Below are positions 53,501 to 62,102 of a DNA stretch of 64,000 nt, piece by piece. Under the pieces are notes generated by a model. The model was not told the DNA's origin and did not search any database. It worked only from the letters and a program-made list of their open reading frames with translations. A program made the translations under genes and the position numbers. Numbering within the stretch: the stretch's first letter is position 1; every line of letters begins with the position of its first letter. The DNA is taken from contig NZ_JAAAXJ010000006.1 in assembly GCF_009910705.1 (NCBI RefSeq), positions 1 through 64,000 on the forward strand. The letters are read 5' to 3'. This DNA is from Microvirga arsenatis (GTDB lineage Bacteria > Pseudomonadota > Alphaproteobacteria > Rhizobiales > Beijerinckiaceae).

Positions 53501-54597
53501 TGATCAGAATCCTTCAAGCTCTCCTTTTCGCTCTGGTTGCGCTGCAGGCGCAGGCCGCCACCCGGATCAAGGATGTGGCAGCGGTCCAGGGCGTGCGCGA
53601 CAACCAGCTGATCGGCTACGGTCTCGTCATGGGCCTTCAGGGCACGGGCGATACCCTCCGCAACTCGCAGTTCACGGAGCAATCGCTGCAGTCCATGCTC
53701 GATCGGATGGGCGTCAATGTCCGTGACATCAACCTTCGGACGCGCAATGTCGCGGCTGTGATCGTCACCGCCGATCTGCCCCCCTTCGTGGGAGCGGGGT
53801 CGCGCATCGACGTGACCGTCACCTCCATGGGCGACGCCACGTCGCTGAAGGGCGGAACGCTCATGCTGACGGCGCTCCAGGGTGGCGACGGTCAGGTCTA
53901 TGCAGTCGCTCAAGGAGCGATCATCGTATCGGGTTTCTCGGCGCAGGGGCAGGCCGAGACGCTGACCTCAGGTGTCGCCACCGCCGGCCGCATTCCGAAC
54001 GGGGCACTCATTGAGCGTGAGGTCCAGGGGGGCTTCGATGCGGTGGGTTCCCTCGCTTTCGAGCTCAAGAACCCTGACTACAAGACCGCCACGTTGATCA
54101 CGGATGCGATCAACCAATACGCGCAGCAACGCTACGGCATGCGGGTCGCCTCGCCGCGAGACTACCGCACAGTCGTTCTGCAGAAGCCGAAGAGCATTGC
54201 GGCAACCCGCTTCATTGCTGAACTCGGCGACTTGGAGATCAGGCCGGATGTGCCAGCCCGCATCGTCATCGACCAGCGGACAGGAACAGTCGTGATCGGC
54301 AAGAACGTGCAGATCTCGACAGTGGCGATCACGCATGGCGCTCTCACGATCCGCGTAACGGAGGCCCCTGAGGTCTCCCAGCCGGATCCGTTCTCCATGG
54401 GGCAGACGGTTGTCGTGCCGCGCACCCAGATCATGGCTGCGGAAGAGAGGGTGCCTCTGGCCATCGTCAAGGGATCGGACCTTCAGACGCTCGTGAAGGG
54501 GCTGAACCAGATGGGCCTCAAGCCCTCCGATGTCATCGCAATCCTGCAGGCCGTGAAAACGGCCGGCGCCCTCCAAGCTGAATTGGTGATCCAATGA
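53500..54597 (+). CDS. flgI: Flagellar P-ring protein FlgI
   Basis: The protein has 365 residues. It forms the P-ring in the peptidoglycan layer. A signal peptide of about 18 residues ends AQA. The start of the mature protein, TRIKDVAAVQGVRDNQLIGYGLVMGLQGTGD, is diagnostic. LRTRNVAAVIVTADLPPFVGAGSRIDVTVTSMGDA follows at about 66-105. An ATG at 53500 or GTG at 53497 both fit; the ATG gives the usual overlap. Confidence 0.96.
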   Translation: MIRILQALLFALVALQAQAATRIKDVAAVQGVRDNQLIGYGLVMGLQGTGDTLRNSQFTEQSLQSMLDRMGVNVRDINLRTRNVAAVIVTADLPPFVGAGSRIDVTVTSMGDATSLKGGTLMLTALQGGDGQVYAVAQGAIIVSGFSAQGQAETLTSGVATAGRIPNGALIEREVQGGFDAVGSLAFELKNPDYKTATLITDAINQYAQQRYGMRVASPRDYRTVVLQKPKSIAATRFIAELGDLEIRPDVPARIVIDQRTGTVVIGKNVQISTVAITHGALTIRVTEAPEVSQPDPFSMGQTVVVPRTQIMAAEERVPLAIVKGSDLQTLVKGLNQMGLKPSDVIAILQAVKTAGALQAELVIQ

Positions 54598-55109
54598 TCT
54601 GTCGCAAGGCAAGCCAAGCATCCTGGTACATCGCCGCTGCAGCAGGGATGATCCTCTGGTTCGGAGCCCAGGATCATGTCCTGGCGCAGAATGCGGAGAA
54701 GGATGCAAAAGCCAACCAGTTCTGCACCAATATTGCAGATGCAGCCTCCGACGCCCGGTTTGCGCTTCAAAAGCAGGCGCTGGCCGACATGGAGAAGGAA
54801 ATCGAGGCTCGCCTCAAGGTGCTGGAGGCGAAGCGTGCTGAGTATGAGGAATGGCTGCGTCGCCGCAATGAGGTTCTCGCCAAGGCCGACGAGACCGTCG
54901 TCCAGATCTATTCGCGGATGAAGCCGGATGCGGCGGCTCTTCAATTGTCCAACATGGACGAGGAGATCGCGGCGGCCGTGATCGCGAAGCTCAACCCCAG
55001 GGCGGCCAGCGCCGTCCTAAACGAAATGGAGCCGGCCCGGGCCGCCCAGCTCGCCAATGTCATCACCGATGCCCCCAAGCGCGACAAGAACCCCGTGAGG
55101 CAAAATTGA
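54594..55109 (+). CDS. motE: MotE-family motor accessory protein
   Basis: The protein has 171 residues. In Sinorhizobium, MotE is a periplasmic chaperone that stabilises MotC. A signal peptide or N-terminal anchor covers about 1-31, ending VLA. A long coiled coil lies at about 55-105 (ALADMEKEIEARLKVLEAKRAEYEEWLRRR). A MgtE-like C-terminal segment, IYSRMKPDAAALQLSNMDEEIAAAVIAKLNPRAASAVLNEME, follows at about 109-150. It overlaps both neighbours by four bases. Confidence 0.88.
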   Translation: MICRKASQASWYIAAAAGMILWFGAQDHVLAQNAEKDAKANQFCTNIADAASDARFALQKQALADMEKEIEARLKVLEAKRAEYEEWLRRRNEVLAKADETVVQIYSRMKPDAAALQLSNMDEEIAAAVIAKLNPRAASAVLNEMEPARAAQLANVITDAPKRDKNPVRQN

Positions 55110-55804
55110 AGAACCTGCTTGTGATCGCTGGCCTGTGCTTCCTTGCCGCCTGTGCCACCAGGCCGGAGGATCTTGGACGCGAGCCGGGAATGACCCCCGT
55201 CGGATCCGGAGTGCTGGTGGAGCGTGAGCCGCTGCCGACCGTGTTCAAGGGAGCTGGACACGGGTCTGCGAACTCCACCTGGAGCAATGCGAGCGCCGAT
55301 CTCTTCACGAGCCCACGGGCAAGGCAGGTCGGCGACATTGTCACGGTCAACATTCAGATCGACGACAAAGCGCAGTTCGATAACGCCAGCGACCGATCGA
55401 GGCGGTCGTCCATCAGCGCCGGACTCGATTATGCCTTCTCGTTCAAGGGGTGGAACGCCGACGGCACCGGCGATGTGGGGCTGAACTCCTCTTCGTCGTC
55501 GACGGGCCAGGGGACGATCGACCGGTCGGAGAAGCTGCGCCTGTCGGTGGCTGCTGTCGTCACCGAGGTTCTACCGAACGGCAACGTGGTGATCAGCGGA
55601 TCCCAAGAGGTGCGCGTGAATTACGAGCTGCGCGTGCTCAATATCGCCGGAATCGTCCGTCCGCGCGACATCTCGCCGAGGAACACCATCAGCTACGACA
55701 AGATCGCCGAAGCACGCGTGTCCTACGGCGGGCGCGGGCGTCTGATGGAGGTCCAGCAGCCCGCCTACGGGCAGCAGATCTTTGACGTACTGACACCGTT
55801 CTAA
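55106..55804 (+). CDS. flgH: Flagellar L-ring lipoprotein FlgH
   Basis: The protein has 232 residues. It forms the outer-membrane L-ring. The start is TTG at 55106, six bases after GAGG, overlapping motE. The N-terminal lipobox LAAC is at about 13-16, with the Cys acylated. The conserved segment ADLFTSPRARQVGDIVTVNIQIDDKAQFDN and the C-terminal VNYELRVLNIAGIVRPRDI are diagnostic. The length is normal. Confidence 0.95.
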   Translation: MKNLLVIAGLCFLAACATRPEDLGREPGMTPVGSGVLVEREPLPTVFKGAGHGSANSTWSNASADLFTSPRARQVGDIVTVNIQIDDKAQFDNASDRSRRSSISAGLDYAFSFKGWNADGTGDVGLNSSSSSTGQGTIDRSEKLRLSVAAVVTEVLPNGNVVISGSQEVRVNYELRVLNIAGIVRPRDISPRNTISYDKIAEARVSYGGRGRLMEVQQPAYGQQIFDVLTPF

Positions 55805-55828
55805 GCGGATCGACAGGGATCAGCGGAC

Positions 55829-56338
55829 ATGGCCAAGGCTCTGCAACTTCCGGCTCCTCATGAACCTGCCTCCTCCAAGGAAGGATCGATGCGCTGGCTG
55901 ATCACGCTCGGCCTCCTGACGCTCCTGTCCGCGCTGATCGGCGGAGGCTTCGGGCTTCTCATGGTCTCCGGCATCGAGAAGAGGGTGGAGGAGAAATACA
56001 AGGCCCTGCCTCAGAAGGATGAGGCCGCCAGCCCCTATAGCGGGAACATTGCCATCAAGAGGCTGGCTCCGGTCGTGACGAACCTCATGGGTTCCACCAG
56101 CGACTGGGTCAGGGTCGAGGCATCCATTGTCTTTAAGGCGGACGGAGCGCAGAACCCTGATGTGCTGGCCGGGGAAACGCGCCAGGACGTTCTGGCCTAT
56201 GTCCGCACTCTCTCCCTTGCGCAGATTCAGGGCCCGAGCGGCCTCCTCCACCTCAGGGAGGATCTCAACGAGCGCGTCAGATTGCGCTCCAAAGGCGTCA
56301 TTCAGGAGCTTGTGCTCGAAACCCTGATCGTCCAATAG
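55829..56338 (+). CDS. fliL: Flagellar basal-body-associated protein FliL
   Basis: The protein has 169 residues. FliL stabilises stators near the MS ring. One membrane helix lies at about 22-43 (LITLGLLTLLSALIGGGFGLLMV), preceded by a short cytoplasmic start. The periplasmic domain has the family pattern with RVEASIVFK at about 91-99 and a closing DLNERVRLRSKGVIQELVLETLIVQ. It lies between flgH and fliP as in other rhizobia. Confidence 0.9.
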   Translation: MAKALQLPAPHEPASSKEGSMRWLITLGLLTLLSALIGGGFGLLMVSGIEKRVEEKYKALPQKDEAASPYSGNIAIKRLAPVVTNLMGSTSDWVRVEASIVFKADGAQNPDVLAGETRQDVLAYVRTLSLAQIQGPSGLLHLREDLNERVRLRSKGVIQELVLETLIVQ

Positions 56339-56410
56339 GGCAGGGCCAGGTTCAGTATCAGTTTTCAGCGTGGTGAGTATCCCATCCCATTGACAAGAAG
56401 AACTTACCCG

Positions 56411-57148
56411 ATGCCTTTCCGCTCTATCATTACCTGTGCATTCATTCTCTTGGCTTCAACGGCGCATGCCCAGGTTCCGGGGCTTGAATCCCTGATCCCG
56501 TCCGGGGATGGAACCGTGAGCGGCCGAATCATCCAACTGGTGGCGCTGCTGACGGTGCTCTCCCTGGCACCGGGCTTGCTCATCATGGTCACGAGCTTTA
56601 CCCGCTTCGTGGTTGCATTCTCGTTCCTGCGCTCCGGACTCGGCCTCCAGAGCACCCCTGCCAATCTCTTCCTGATCAGCCTCTCTCTGTTCATGACCTT
56701 CTTCGTCATGGGGCCGACCTTCGACCGGGCCTGGAACGATGGCGTTCGCCCGCTCACCGAGAATCGCATTTCCGAGACGGAGGCCTTTGCCAGGACGACC
56801 GAGCCGTTTCGGGAGTTCATGCTGACCCATGTGCGACCCAAGGACCTGCAGATGTTCAGCGACCTGGCTGCCGCCAATTATCCCAAGCCCGCCGAGGGCG
56901 AGAAGATCGACCTGCGAATCCTCATTCCGGCCTTCATGATCTCCGAACTGAGGCGAGGATTCGAAATCGGCTTCCTTATCGCCCTGCCGTTCCTGGTGAT
57001 CGACATGATCGTCGCGACGCTGGTCATGTCCATGGGCATGATGATGATGCCTCCCACCGTTCTTGCCTTACCGTTCAAGATCCTGTTCTTCGTCCTGATC
57101 GACGGCTGGAACATCCTGGTGAGCGGCTTGGTGCGCTCCTACTTCTGA
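56411..57148 (+). CDS. fliP: Flagellar export gate protein FliP
   Basis: The protein has 245 residues. It is a core part of the flagellar type III export gate in the inner membrane. A cleavable signal peptide (about 1-20) ends HA. Four helices follow. The family strings ALLTVLSLAPGLLIMVTSFTRFVVAFSFLR (about 47-76) and MISELRRGFEIGFLIALPFLVIDMIVATLVMSMGMMM (about 176-212) are unmistakable. The ATG at 56411 is preferred over TTG at 56390, which only adds MTRRTYP. It is the last gene of the first flagellar block; a GC-rich hairpin follows. Confidence 0.95.
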   Translation: MPFRSIITCAFILLASTAHAQVPGLESLIPSGDGTVSGRIIQLVALLTVLSLAPGLLIMVTSFTRFVVAFSFLRSGLGLQSTPANLFLISLSLFMTFFVMGPTFDRAWNDGVRPLTENRISETEAFARTTEPFREFMLTHVRPKDLQMFSDLAAANYPKPAEGEKIDLRILIPAFMISELRRGFEIGFLIALPFLVIDMIVATLVMSMGMMMMPPTVLALPFKILFFVLIDGWNILVSGLVRSYF

Positions 57149-57154
57149 CTTTTT

Positions 57155-57177
57155 CGCCCTCCCGCGAGGGGAGGGCG
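57155..57177 (+). terminator. GC-rich hairpin between fliP and fliF
   Basis: A perfect 9-bp stem, CGCCCTCCC (57155-57163) and GGGAGGGCG (57169-57177), has a 5-base loop just after fliP. There is no T-run after it, so it may only attenuate transcription or mark an operon boundary. Confidence 0.45.
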
Positions 57178-57266
57178 ATCGCCAACCTTCATGAGCAGCA
57201 ATCCTCGCACAAGGTTGGTTGGGCATAGAGGAATCTCGACAACATTCACCTGTACCGAGATTTCCA

Positions 57267-58907
57267 ATGCCTGGTCGTCTACATGTCGAAAGACTATGGA
57301 GTAGCTTGCTGCAGCTGGGCGCCCGCCGGCTCCTTGCCCTGGCTGCCATCGGAATCGGTGTTTTCCTGTCCGTGGGCGTGGGGGCCTATTACCTGAGCCG
57401 TCCCGTTCAGGAAACGCTCTATACGGGTCTCGACCGCGAGGATGTGGGGCGCATGGGCGCCGTCCTCAAGGAATCCGGCATCCCCTTCGACGTGAGCGCC
57501 GATGGAACGGCCATCCTGGTGAGCTATGGCAACACCGCTCAGGCCAGAATGCTTCTGGCCGAGAAGGGGCTGCCGCACAGCACGAAGTCCGGTTACGAGC
57601 TCTTCAACGATCTCGGATCCCTCGGCCTCACCTCCTTCATGCAGGAAGTGACCAAGGTTCGCGCGCTCGAGGGCGAGCTTGCCCGCACCATTCAGGGCAT
57701 GAAGGGCGTCAAGGCCGCACGGGTTCACATCGTCCTGCCCGAGCGGGGATCGTTCCGCCGCGAGCAGCAGCCTCCTTCCGCATCCGTCGTGATTCGCACC
57801 GTTCCCTCCGACGATGCCTCCTCGGCTCAGGCGATCCGGCACCTCGTGGCTGCGGCCATTCCCGGAATGGCCGTGGACAAGGTTACGGTCATGAACACCG
57901 ATGGGACGCTGCTGATGTCCGGAGACGATGCCGCCAATGCGTCAACCGGCAAGATGGCGCGGCTCGAGAAGACCATAGGCCTGGAAATCCAGGACAATGT
58001 GCGCCGCACCCTGATGCCCTATCTCGGGATCGGCAACTTCGAGATCAGCGTTGCGGCCCGTCTGAGCACCGACAAGGTCAGCACCAGCGAAACCATCTTC
58101 AACCCCGAATCAAAGGTCGAGCGCTCCACCCGCACCATCAAGGAAACCGAGGTATCCCAGAACAAGAGCGGTCAGAAGCCGACCACGGTCCAGCAGAATC
58201 TTCCCGAAGAGAATGTCCGCGCCGAGTCGGGCGACAGCTCCAGCGAGGACAACCAACGCCGTGAGGAGCTGACCAACTACGAGATCTCCTCCAAGACCAT
58301 CCAGACGATCAGCGACGGGTATCAGATCAAGAATCTCTCTGTCGCCGTTCTGGTCAACAAGGCGCGGATCGCCTCCCTTCTCGGGGATCAGACCAATTCC
58401 GCCGAGCTGGAGACCAAGATCGCGGAGATCGAGCAGCTCGTCGCGTCGGCCATCGGCTTCAGCAAAGCTCGTGGAGACCAGATCAAGGTGGCAGCGGTCA
58501 GCTTCGTCGACGACGGCGGAGTGCTGCAGCCTGTCCCAGGTCCGTCTCTGACCGAGATCCTGATGCGCCAGTTCGGAACGGTGGTGAATGCACTGACCAT
58601 TCTTGCCCTGTGCGCCATGATGATCTGGTTCGGCCTCCGTCCTGCCGTTAGGATGCTGATGGCGCGTCACCAGGCAGAGCTTGAGCTCCAGCGCGAGCAG
58701 GCAGCCGCTCTGGCCGCAGCGGAGGCCGAGGAGGAGCGCGAGAGGGCGATGGAGAAGGCAGCGCTGCAGGTCACGGCGGACGCCGATCTCCAGGGCCTCA
58801 TCGAAATGCCGCGCACTCCTCAGCGCCGCCTCGAGCAGATCATCGAGCTGAGTGAGGAGCAGGCTGCCGCGGTTCTGAAGCAGTGGCTCGGGCGGGAGGC
58901 TGCGTGA
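57267..58907 (+). CDS. fliF: Flagellar MS-ring protein FliF
   Basis: The protein has 546 residues. It forms the MS ring in the inner membrane, the base of the flagellum. Two helices: about 22-44 (LLALAAIGIGVFLSVGVGAYYLS) and about 435-458 (LTILALCAMMIWFGLRPAV). The ring-building segment between them has the family string LFNDLGSLGLTSFMQEVTKVRALEGELARTI (about 111-141) and ARVHIVLPERGSF. The C-terminal cytoplasmic tail binds FliG. The ATG at 57267 is chosen over a frame opening at 57219. Confidence 0.95.
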   Translation: MPGRLHVERLWSSLLQLGARRLLALAAIGIGVFLSVGVGAYYLSRPVQETLYTGLDREDVGRMGAVLKESGIPFDVSADGTAILVSYGNTAQARMLLAEKGLPHSTKSGYELFNDLGSLGLTSFMQEVTKVRALEGELARTIQGMKGVKAARVHIVLPERGSFRREQQPPSASVVIRTVPSDDASSAQAIRHLVAAAIPGMAVDKVTVMNTDGTLLMSGDDAANASTGKMARLEKTIGLEIQDNVRRTLMPYLGIGNFEISVAARLSTDKVSTSETIFNPESKVERSTRTIKETEVSQNKSGQKPTTVQQNLPEENVRAESGDSSSEDNQRREELTNYEISSKTIQTISDGYQIKNLSVAVLVNKARIASLLGDQTNSAELETKIAEIEQLVASAIGFSKARGDQIKVAAVSFVDDGGVLQPVPGPSLTEILMRQFGTVVNALTILALCAMMIWFGLRPAVRMLMARHQAELELQREQAAALAAAEAEEERERAMEKAALQVTADADLQGLIEMPRTPQRRLEQIIELSEEQAAAVLKQWLGREAA

Positions 58908-59557
58908 TGGCCGGCACGATCGCCAGCCTCCTGACGGATTTCACGCCGCAGACGGGCAAGGAGACGGCGGGGCTTGCCATCCTCAGGCCGGTCAAGCCTC
59001 CTCGCGAAGAGGCTCCGCAGGAGCAGCCCCGGACGAGGGTCGAGATCGAGGCTGACCTTACCAGGCAGGTCGAGGCCAGAGTGAGAGCCGAGGAGCGGAA
59101 AGCCGCAGAGGCAAGGCTCGAGCAGGCCCTGGCGGAAGAGAGAGCCCGCTATGAGGAGGAACTGGGCGTCCAGCGCACACTCTGGGTCGAGCAGCAGGCG
59201 GAGCAGCTCGCGGCGCAGATTGCCGCAGCGGTTGCACGGCTCGAGACGATCCTCTCCGAAAGGGTTGCGAACGTTCTAAAGCCCTTTCTCGAGGACGCAT
59301 TCCGCGAGCAGAGCATCGCGGAGCTGAAGTCGGTTCTGGCGACTCTGCTGGTCGATGGCAGCTCCCGGATGATCAAGGTGACCGGACCTGGCGATCTTCT
59401 CGCCCGGATCCAGGAGACGCTCGATCCTCATGTGGGGATGATCGAGTTCTCGCCGGGCGATGATGTGGAGGTCAGCGTCGTCGCACAGGATACGACCATC
59501 CAGACCCAGCTGGCTCAATGGACGAGCAGGCTGGAGCAGGCCCTGAAGGTTGAGTGA
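58907..59557 (+). CDS. fliH: Flagellar assembly protein FliH
   Basis: The protein has 216 residues. FliH regulates the FliI export ATPase. It starts at ATG 58907 overlapping the fliF stop by one base (TGATG). A long Glu/Ala/Arg-rich coiled coil spans about 45-120, and the C-terminal part has the VDGSSRMIKVTGPGDLLARIQETLDPHVG string at about 144-172 typical of the alphaproteobacterial version. It replaces FliG-FliM seen in some species. Sequence divergence makes the name slightly less certain. Confidence 0.82.
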   Translation: MAGTIASLLTDFTPQTGKETAGLAILRPVKPPREEAPQEQPRTRVEIEADLTRQVEARVRAEERKAAEARLEQALAEERARYEEELGVQRTLWVEQQAEQLAAQIAAAVARLETILSERVANVLKPFLEDAFREQSIAELKSVLATLLVDGSSRMIKVTGPGDLLARIQETLDPHVGMIEFSPGDDVEVSVVAQDTTIQTQLAQWTSRLEQALKVE

Positions 59558-59559
59558 CG

Positions 59560-60819
59560 ATGGCAGGTGGTGAGAAGCAGGAAATCGTCATCGTCCGCAG
59601 AGGCGACGATGGCGAGGAGGCGATGAAGGGCGGAGCCTGGAAGATCGCTCATGCGGACTTCATGACGGCCATGATGGCGTTCTTCCTCGTCATGTGGCTG
59701 ATCGGCCTGACGGACGAGGAAACCCGCAGCGGGGTCGCCAACTACTTCAACCCGGTCCGGCTCGCCGAGGCCACGCCGAACAAGAAGGGCCTCGACGACC
59801 CGCAGAACGTGCCGCCGGACAATGAGACGGACAACACGAAGGACGGCAAGGAAAAGGGCAGCGGCGAGGGAACCGGCGGCAAGTCGCACCAGCTGCAGAA
59901 GCCCCGGTTCAAGGAAGGTGCCCTCTTTCAGGATCCTTATGCCGTTCTGGCCAGGATCGCGGAGGAGATCGAACCGAACCCGCAGGACACGCTCGGAGCG
60001 GACGTGACCCCGGGCGAAACGGACGTACCTGGCCTCAAGGCAGGGGAGGCCTTCAGGGATCCCTACGATCCCTTGTACTGGCAGGTGTCGCCTGTCGAGG
60101 AGTTGAAGACCGACACGCCTTCGAAGCCCGGGACGGCGCCGCCTGCACCGCCGAAAGCCCTGATGGATGCCGTCGCTGCCCTGAGCCAGAAGCCATCCGC
60201 CAACAAGTCCGAGCAGAAGAGCGTTCCCAAGGCTGCCGCTTCGCAGCCGGAGCAGCCTCAGGGCTTTAACGGCAAAGCGGCCGAGGGTCATGCTTCAACT
60301 TCAGCCGCCGGGGCAAACGCGGGTGCTGCTGCGAATGTTTCAGCCGAGGCTGCCAGCGACCAGAAGGCGGCCGAACTCAAAAGGGAGATTCTCAAGGCGG
60401 TTCAGATCCCGAGGGACGCCGCGCCGCAGCCTCACATCGAGGTGCGCCGGACCGGCGCCGGAACGCTGATCAGCCTTACGGACGACTTCAACTTTTCGAT
60501 GTTCGCCGTGGGCTCTGCCGAGCCTCATGCGAAGGTGGTTCAGGCAATGGCAGCCATCGCTAAGATCCTGCAGTCCCGTCCGGGCAAGATCGTCATTCGC
60601 GGCCACACGGATGCAAGGCCCTTCAAATCGGCCAACTACGACAACTGGCGTCTGTCCCACGCGAGGGCGCAGATGGCTCTCTACATGCTCGTGCGCGGCG
60701 GCTTGAACGAGAGCAGGATCGTGCGCGTCGAAGGCCATGCGGCGCGGGATCCGAAGATCCCGTCCGATCCCAATGCCGATCAGAACCGTCGGGTCGAGAT
60801 CCTTCTACAGGAGGAATGA
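59560..60819 (+). CDS. motB: Flagellar stator protein MotB
   Basis: The protein has 419 residues. It is the peptidoglycan-anchored stator subunit. The single membrane helix lies at about 34-54, with the proton-binding Asp33 in the HADFMTAMMAFFLVMW string. A long Pro/Ala/Lys-rich linker spans about 60-285, longer than in enteric MotB, as in rhizobia. The OmpA-like peptidoglycan-binding domain is at about 310-418, containing IVIRGHTDARPF and NRRVEILL. The start is ATG at 59560 or GTG at 59554. MotA is not in the window. Confidence 0.94.
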   Translation: MAGGEKQEIVIVRRGDDGEEAMKGGAWKIAHADFMTAMMAFFLVMWLIGLTDEETRSGVANYFNPVRLAEATPNKKGLDDPQNVPPDNETDNTKDGKEKGSGEGTGGKSHQLQKPRFKEGALFQDPYAVLARIAEEIEPNPQDTLGADVTPGETDVPGLKAGEAFRDPYDPLYWQVSPVEELKTDTPSKPGTAPPAPPKALMDAVAALSQKPSANKSEQKSVPKAAASQPEQPQGFNGKAAEGHASTSAAGANAGAAANVSAEAASDQKAAELKREILKAVQIPRDAAPQPHIEVRRTGAGTLISLTDDFNFSMFAVGSAEPHAKVVQAMAAIAKILQSRPGKIVIRGHTDARPFKSANYDNWRLSHARAQMALYMLVRGGLNESRIVRVEGHAARDPKIPSDPNADQNRRVEILLQEE

Positions 60820-62102
60820 GGGTGAAAGGTCTCTTGTGGGCTGCTCTCTGTGCGTTCCTGCTTCTGCTCCCCAAAGGGGCCATGGGCGAGAGCATGCAAA
60901 CCCCCAGCGCCAATCCGGAGCAGGGCGCGGAGCCCAAAGATGCGCCCGCTGCCGTGCCCGGTCCCGTCCAGATGGTGCGGACACTGCACCTGATGCAGGA
61001 CCAGATTGCGATCGGCTCGACGGAGGCGCATCTCGGCCAGCGCGGGCTCTTAGGGATTCTCGACGATCGCTTTAAGGATTTCCCGCCGGAGACCTGGCAG
61101 AACAGCAAGAATGTTCGTGCCGCCGTTTCGTTCGTTCTCAGCGGCGGCAATCCCGGCACCCTGAGGAAGCTGCTCGAGCTCGGATCCGGTGTCGTGACTG
61201 AAACCGACAGGCCCCTCGTCGAGGGGGCGCTCGCCTACGTGGAGGGGCGGGAGGAGGCAGCTCAGAGCGCTCTCGCCTCCGTCGATCCGCGCTCCCTTCC
61301 ACCCGCCTTGGGGGCACAGCTGGCCCTGGTTCAGTCCGCTCTCATCGTCCGCAAGGACGCGGCGAAATCCGACGAACTGCTCGACTTCGTAAGGCTGCAG
61401 GCCCCCGGCACACTCCTCGAGGAGGCGGCCTTGCGGCGACAGGTCTTTGTGGCAAGCCAGACCAACCGCATCGAGAAGTTTCGTTTCCTGGCCACGGAAT
61501 ACCTGCGGCGGTATCGGCACTCGATCTATGCGGGCAATTTCCGCCAGCGGCTTGCCTCGGCGCTGACGCGGATAGATTTCGGCAAGGAGAGCTCCCACTT
61601 CGACGGCATCGTCGCCATGATGAACGAGCTTGAGCCGGAAGCGAGGCGTGATCTCTACCTCCTGGTGGCCCGTTCCTCCCTCGAGCAGGGGCTGACCACA
61701 TCCGCCCGCATGATGGCCGACAAGGCGCAGGAGCTGTCGAGCGCGGACCAGGCCAGCGCCGCAAGGGCGCGGCTTTACCGCGCCGCCTCGATGATCACCT
61801 CGCCGCAGGCCATCGCCAGCGCCGTCGATGATCTGCGCAGCATCGACCGCAACCTTCTCGCAGGCAGCGATCTGAGCCTGCTGGCCCATGCGCTGATCAT
61901 GGCGGAGCAAATTCGAAAGCTGCCGGAGCCGGCCGACAGGATGGCTGCAGCTGAGCCTGCGAAGACGCTCGTTGCAACCGGGGCGCCGGCGGAGCCCGTC
62001 CCTGCGCAAGGGCTGGACCAGCTTCAGGCGCTATCCAAGGCCCGTGATGCGCTGAGCCGCATCGACAAAATGATCAAGAACCAGGCGTCGAGCAAAGAAT
62101 GA
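60816..62102 (+). CDS. motC: Periplasmic motor protein MotC
   Basis: The protein has 428 residues. MotC is a rhizobial periplasmic motor protein that binds MotB. A signal peptide spans about 1-24. The family opening VQMVRTLHLMQDQIAIGSTEAHLGQRGLL (about 51-79) and the segment FRFLATEYLRRYRHSIYAGNFRQRLASAL at about 223-251 fit. It is mostly helical, with repeats of a TPR-like kind. Its start and end overlap its neighbours by four bases. Confidence 0.9.
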   Translation: MRVKGLLWAALCAFLLLLPKGAMGESMQTPSANPEQGAEPKDAPAAVPGPVQMVRTLHLMQDQIAIGSTEAHLGQRGLLGILDDRFKDFPPETWQNSKNVRAAVSFVLSGGNPGTLRKLLELGSGVVTETDRPLVEGALAYVEGREEAAQSALASVDPRSLPPALGAQLALVQSALIVRKDAAKSDELLDFVRLQAPGTLLEEAALRRQVFVASQTNRIEKFRFLATEYLRRYRHSIYAGNFRQRLASALTRIDFGKESSHFDGIVAMMNELEPEARRDLYLLVARSSLEQGLTTSARMMADKAQELSSADQASAARARLYRAASMITSPQAIASAVDDLRSIDRNLLAGSDLSLLAHALIMAEQIRKLPEPADRMAAAEPAKTLVATGAPAEPVPAQGLDQLQALSKARDALSRIDKMIKNQASSKE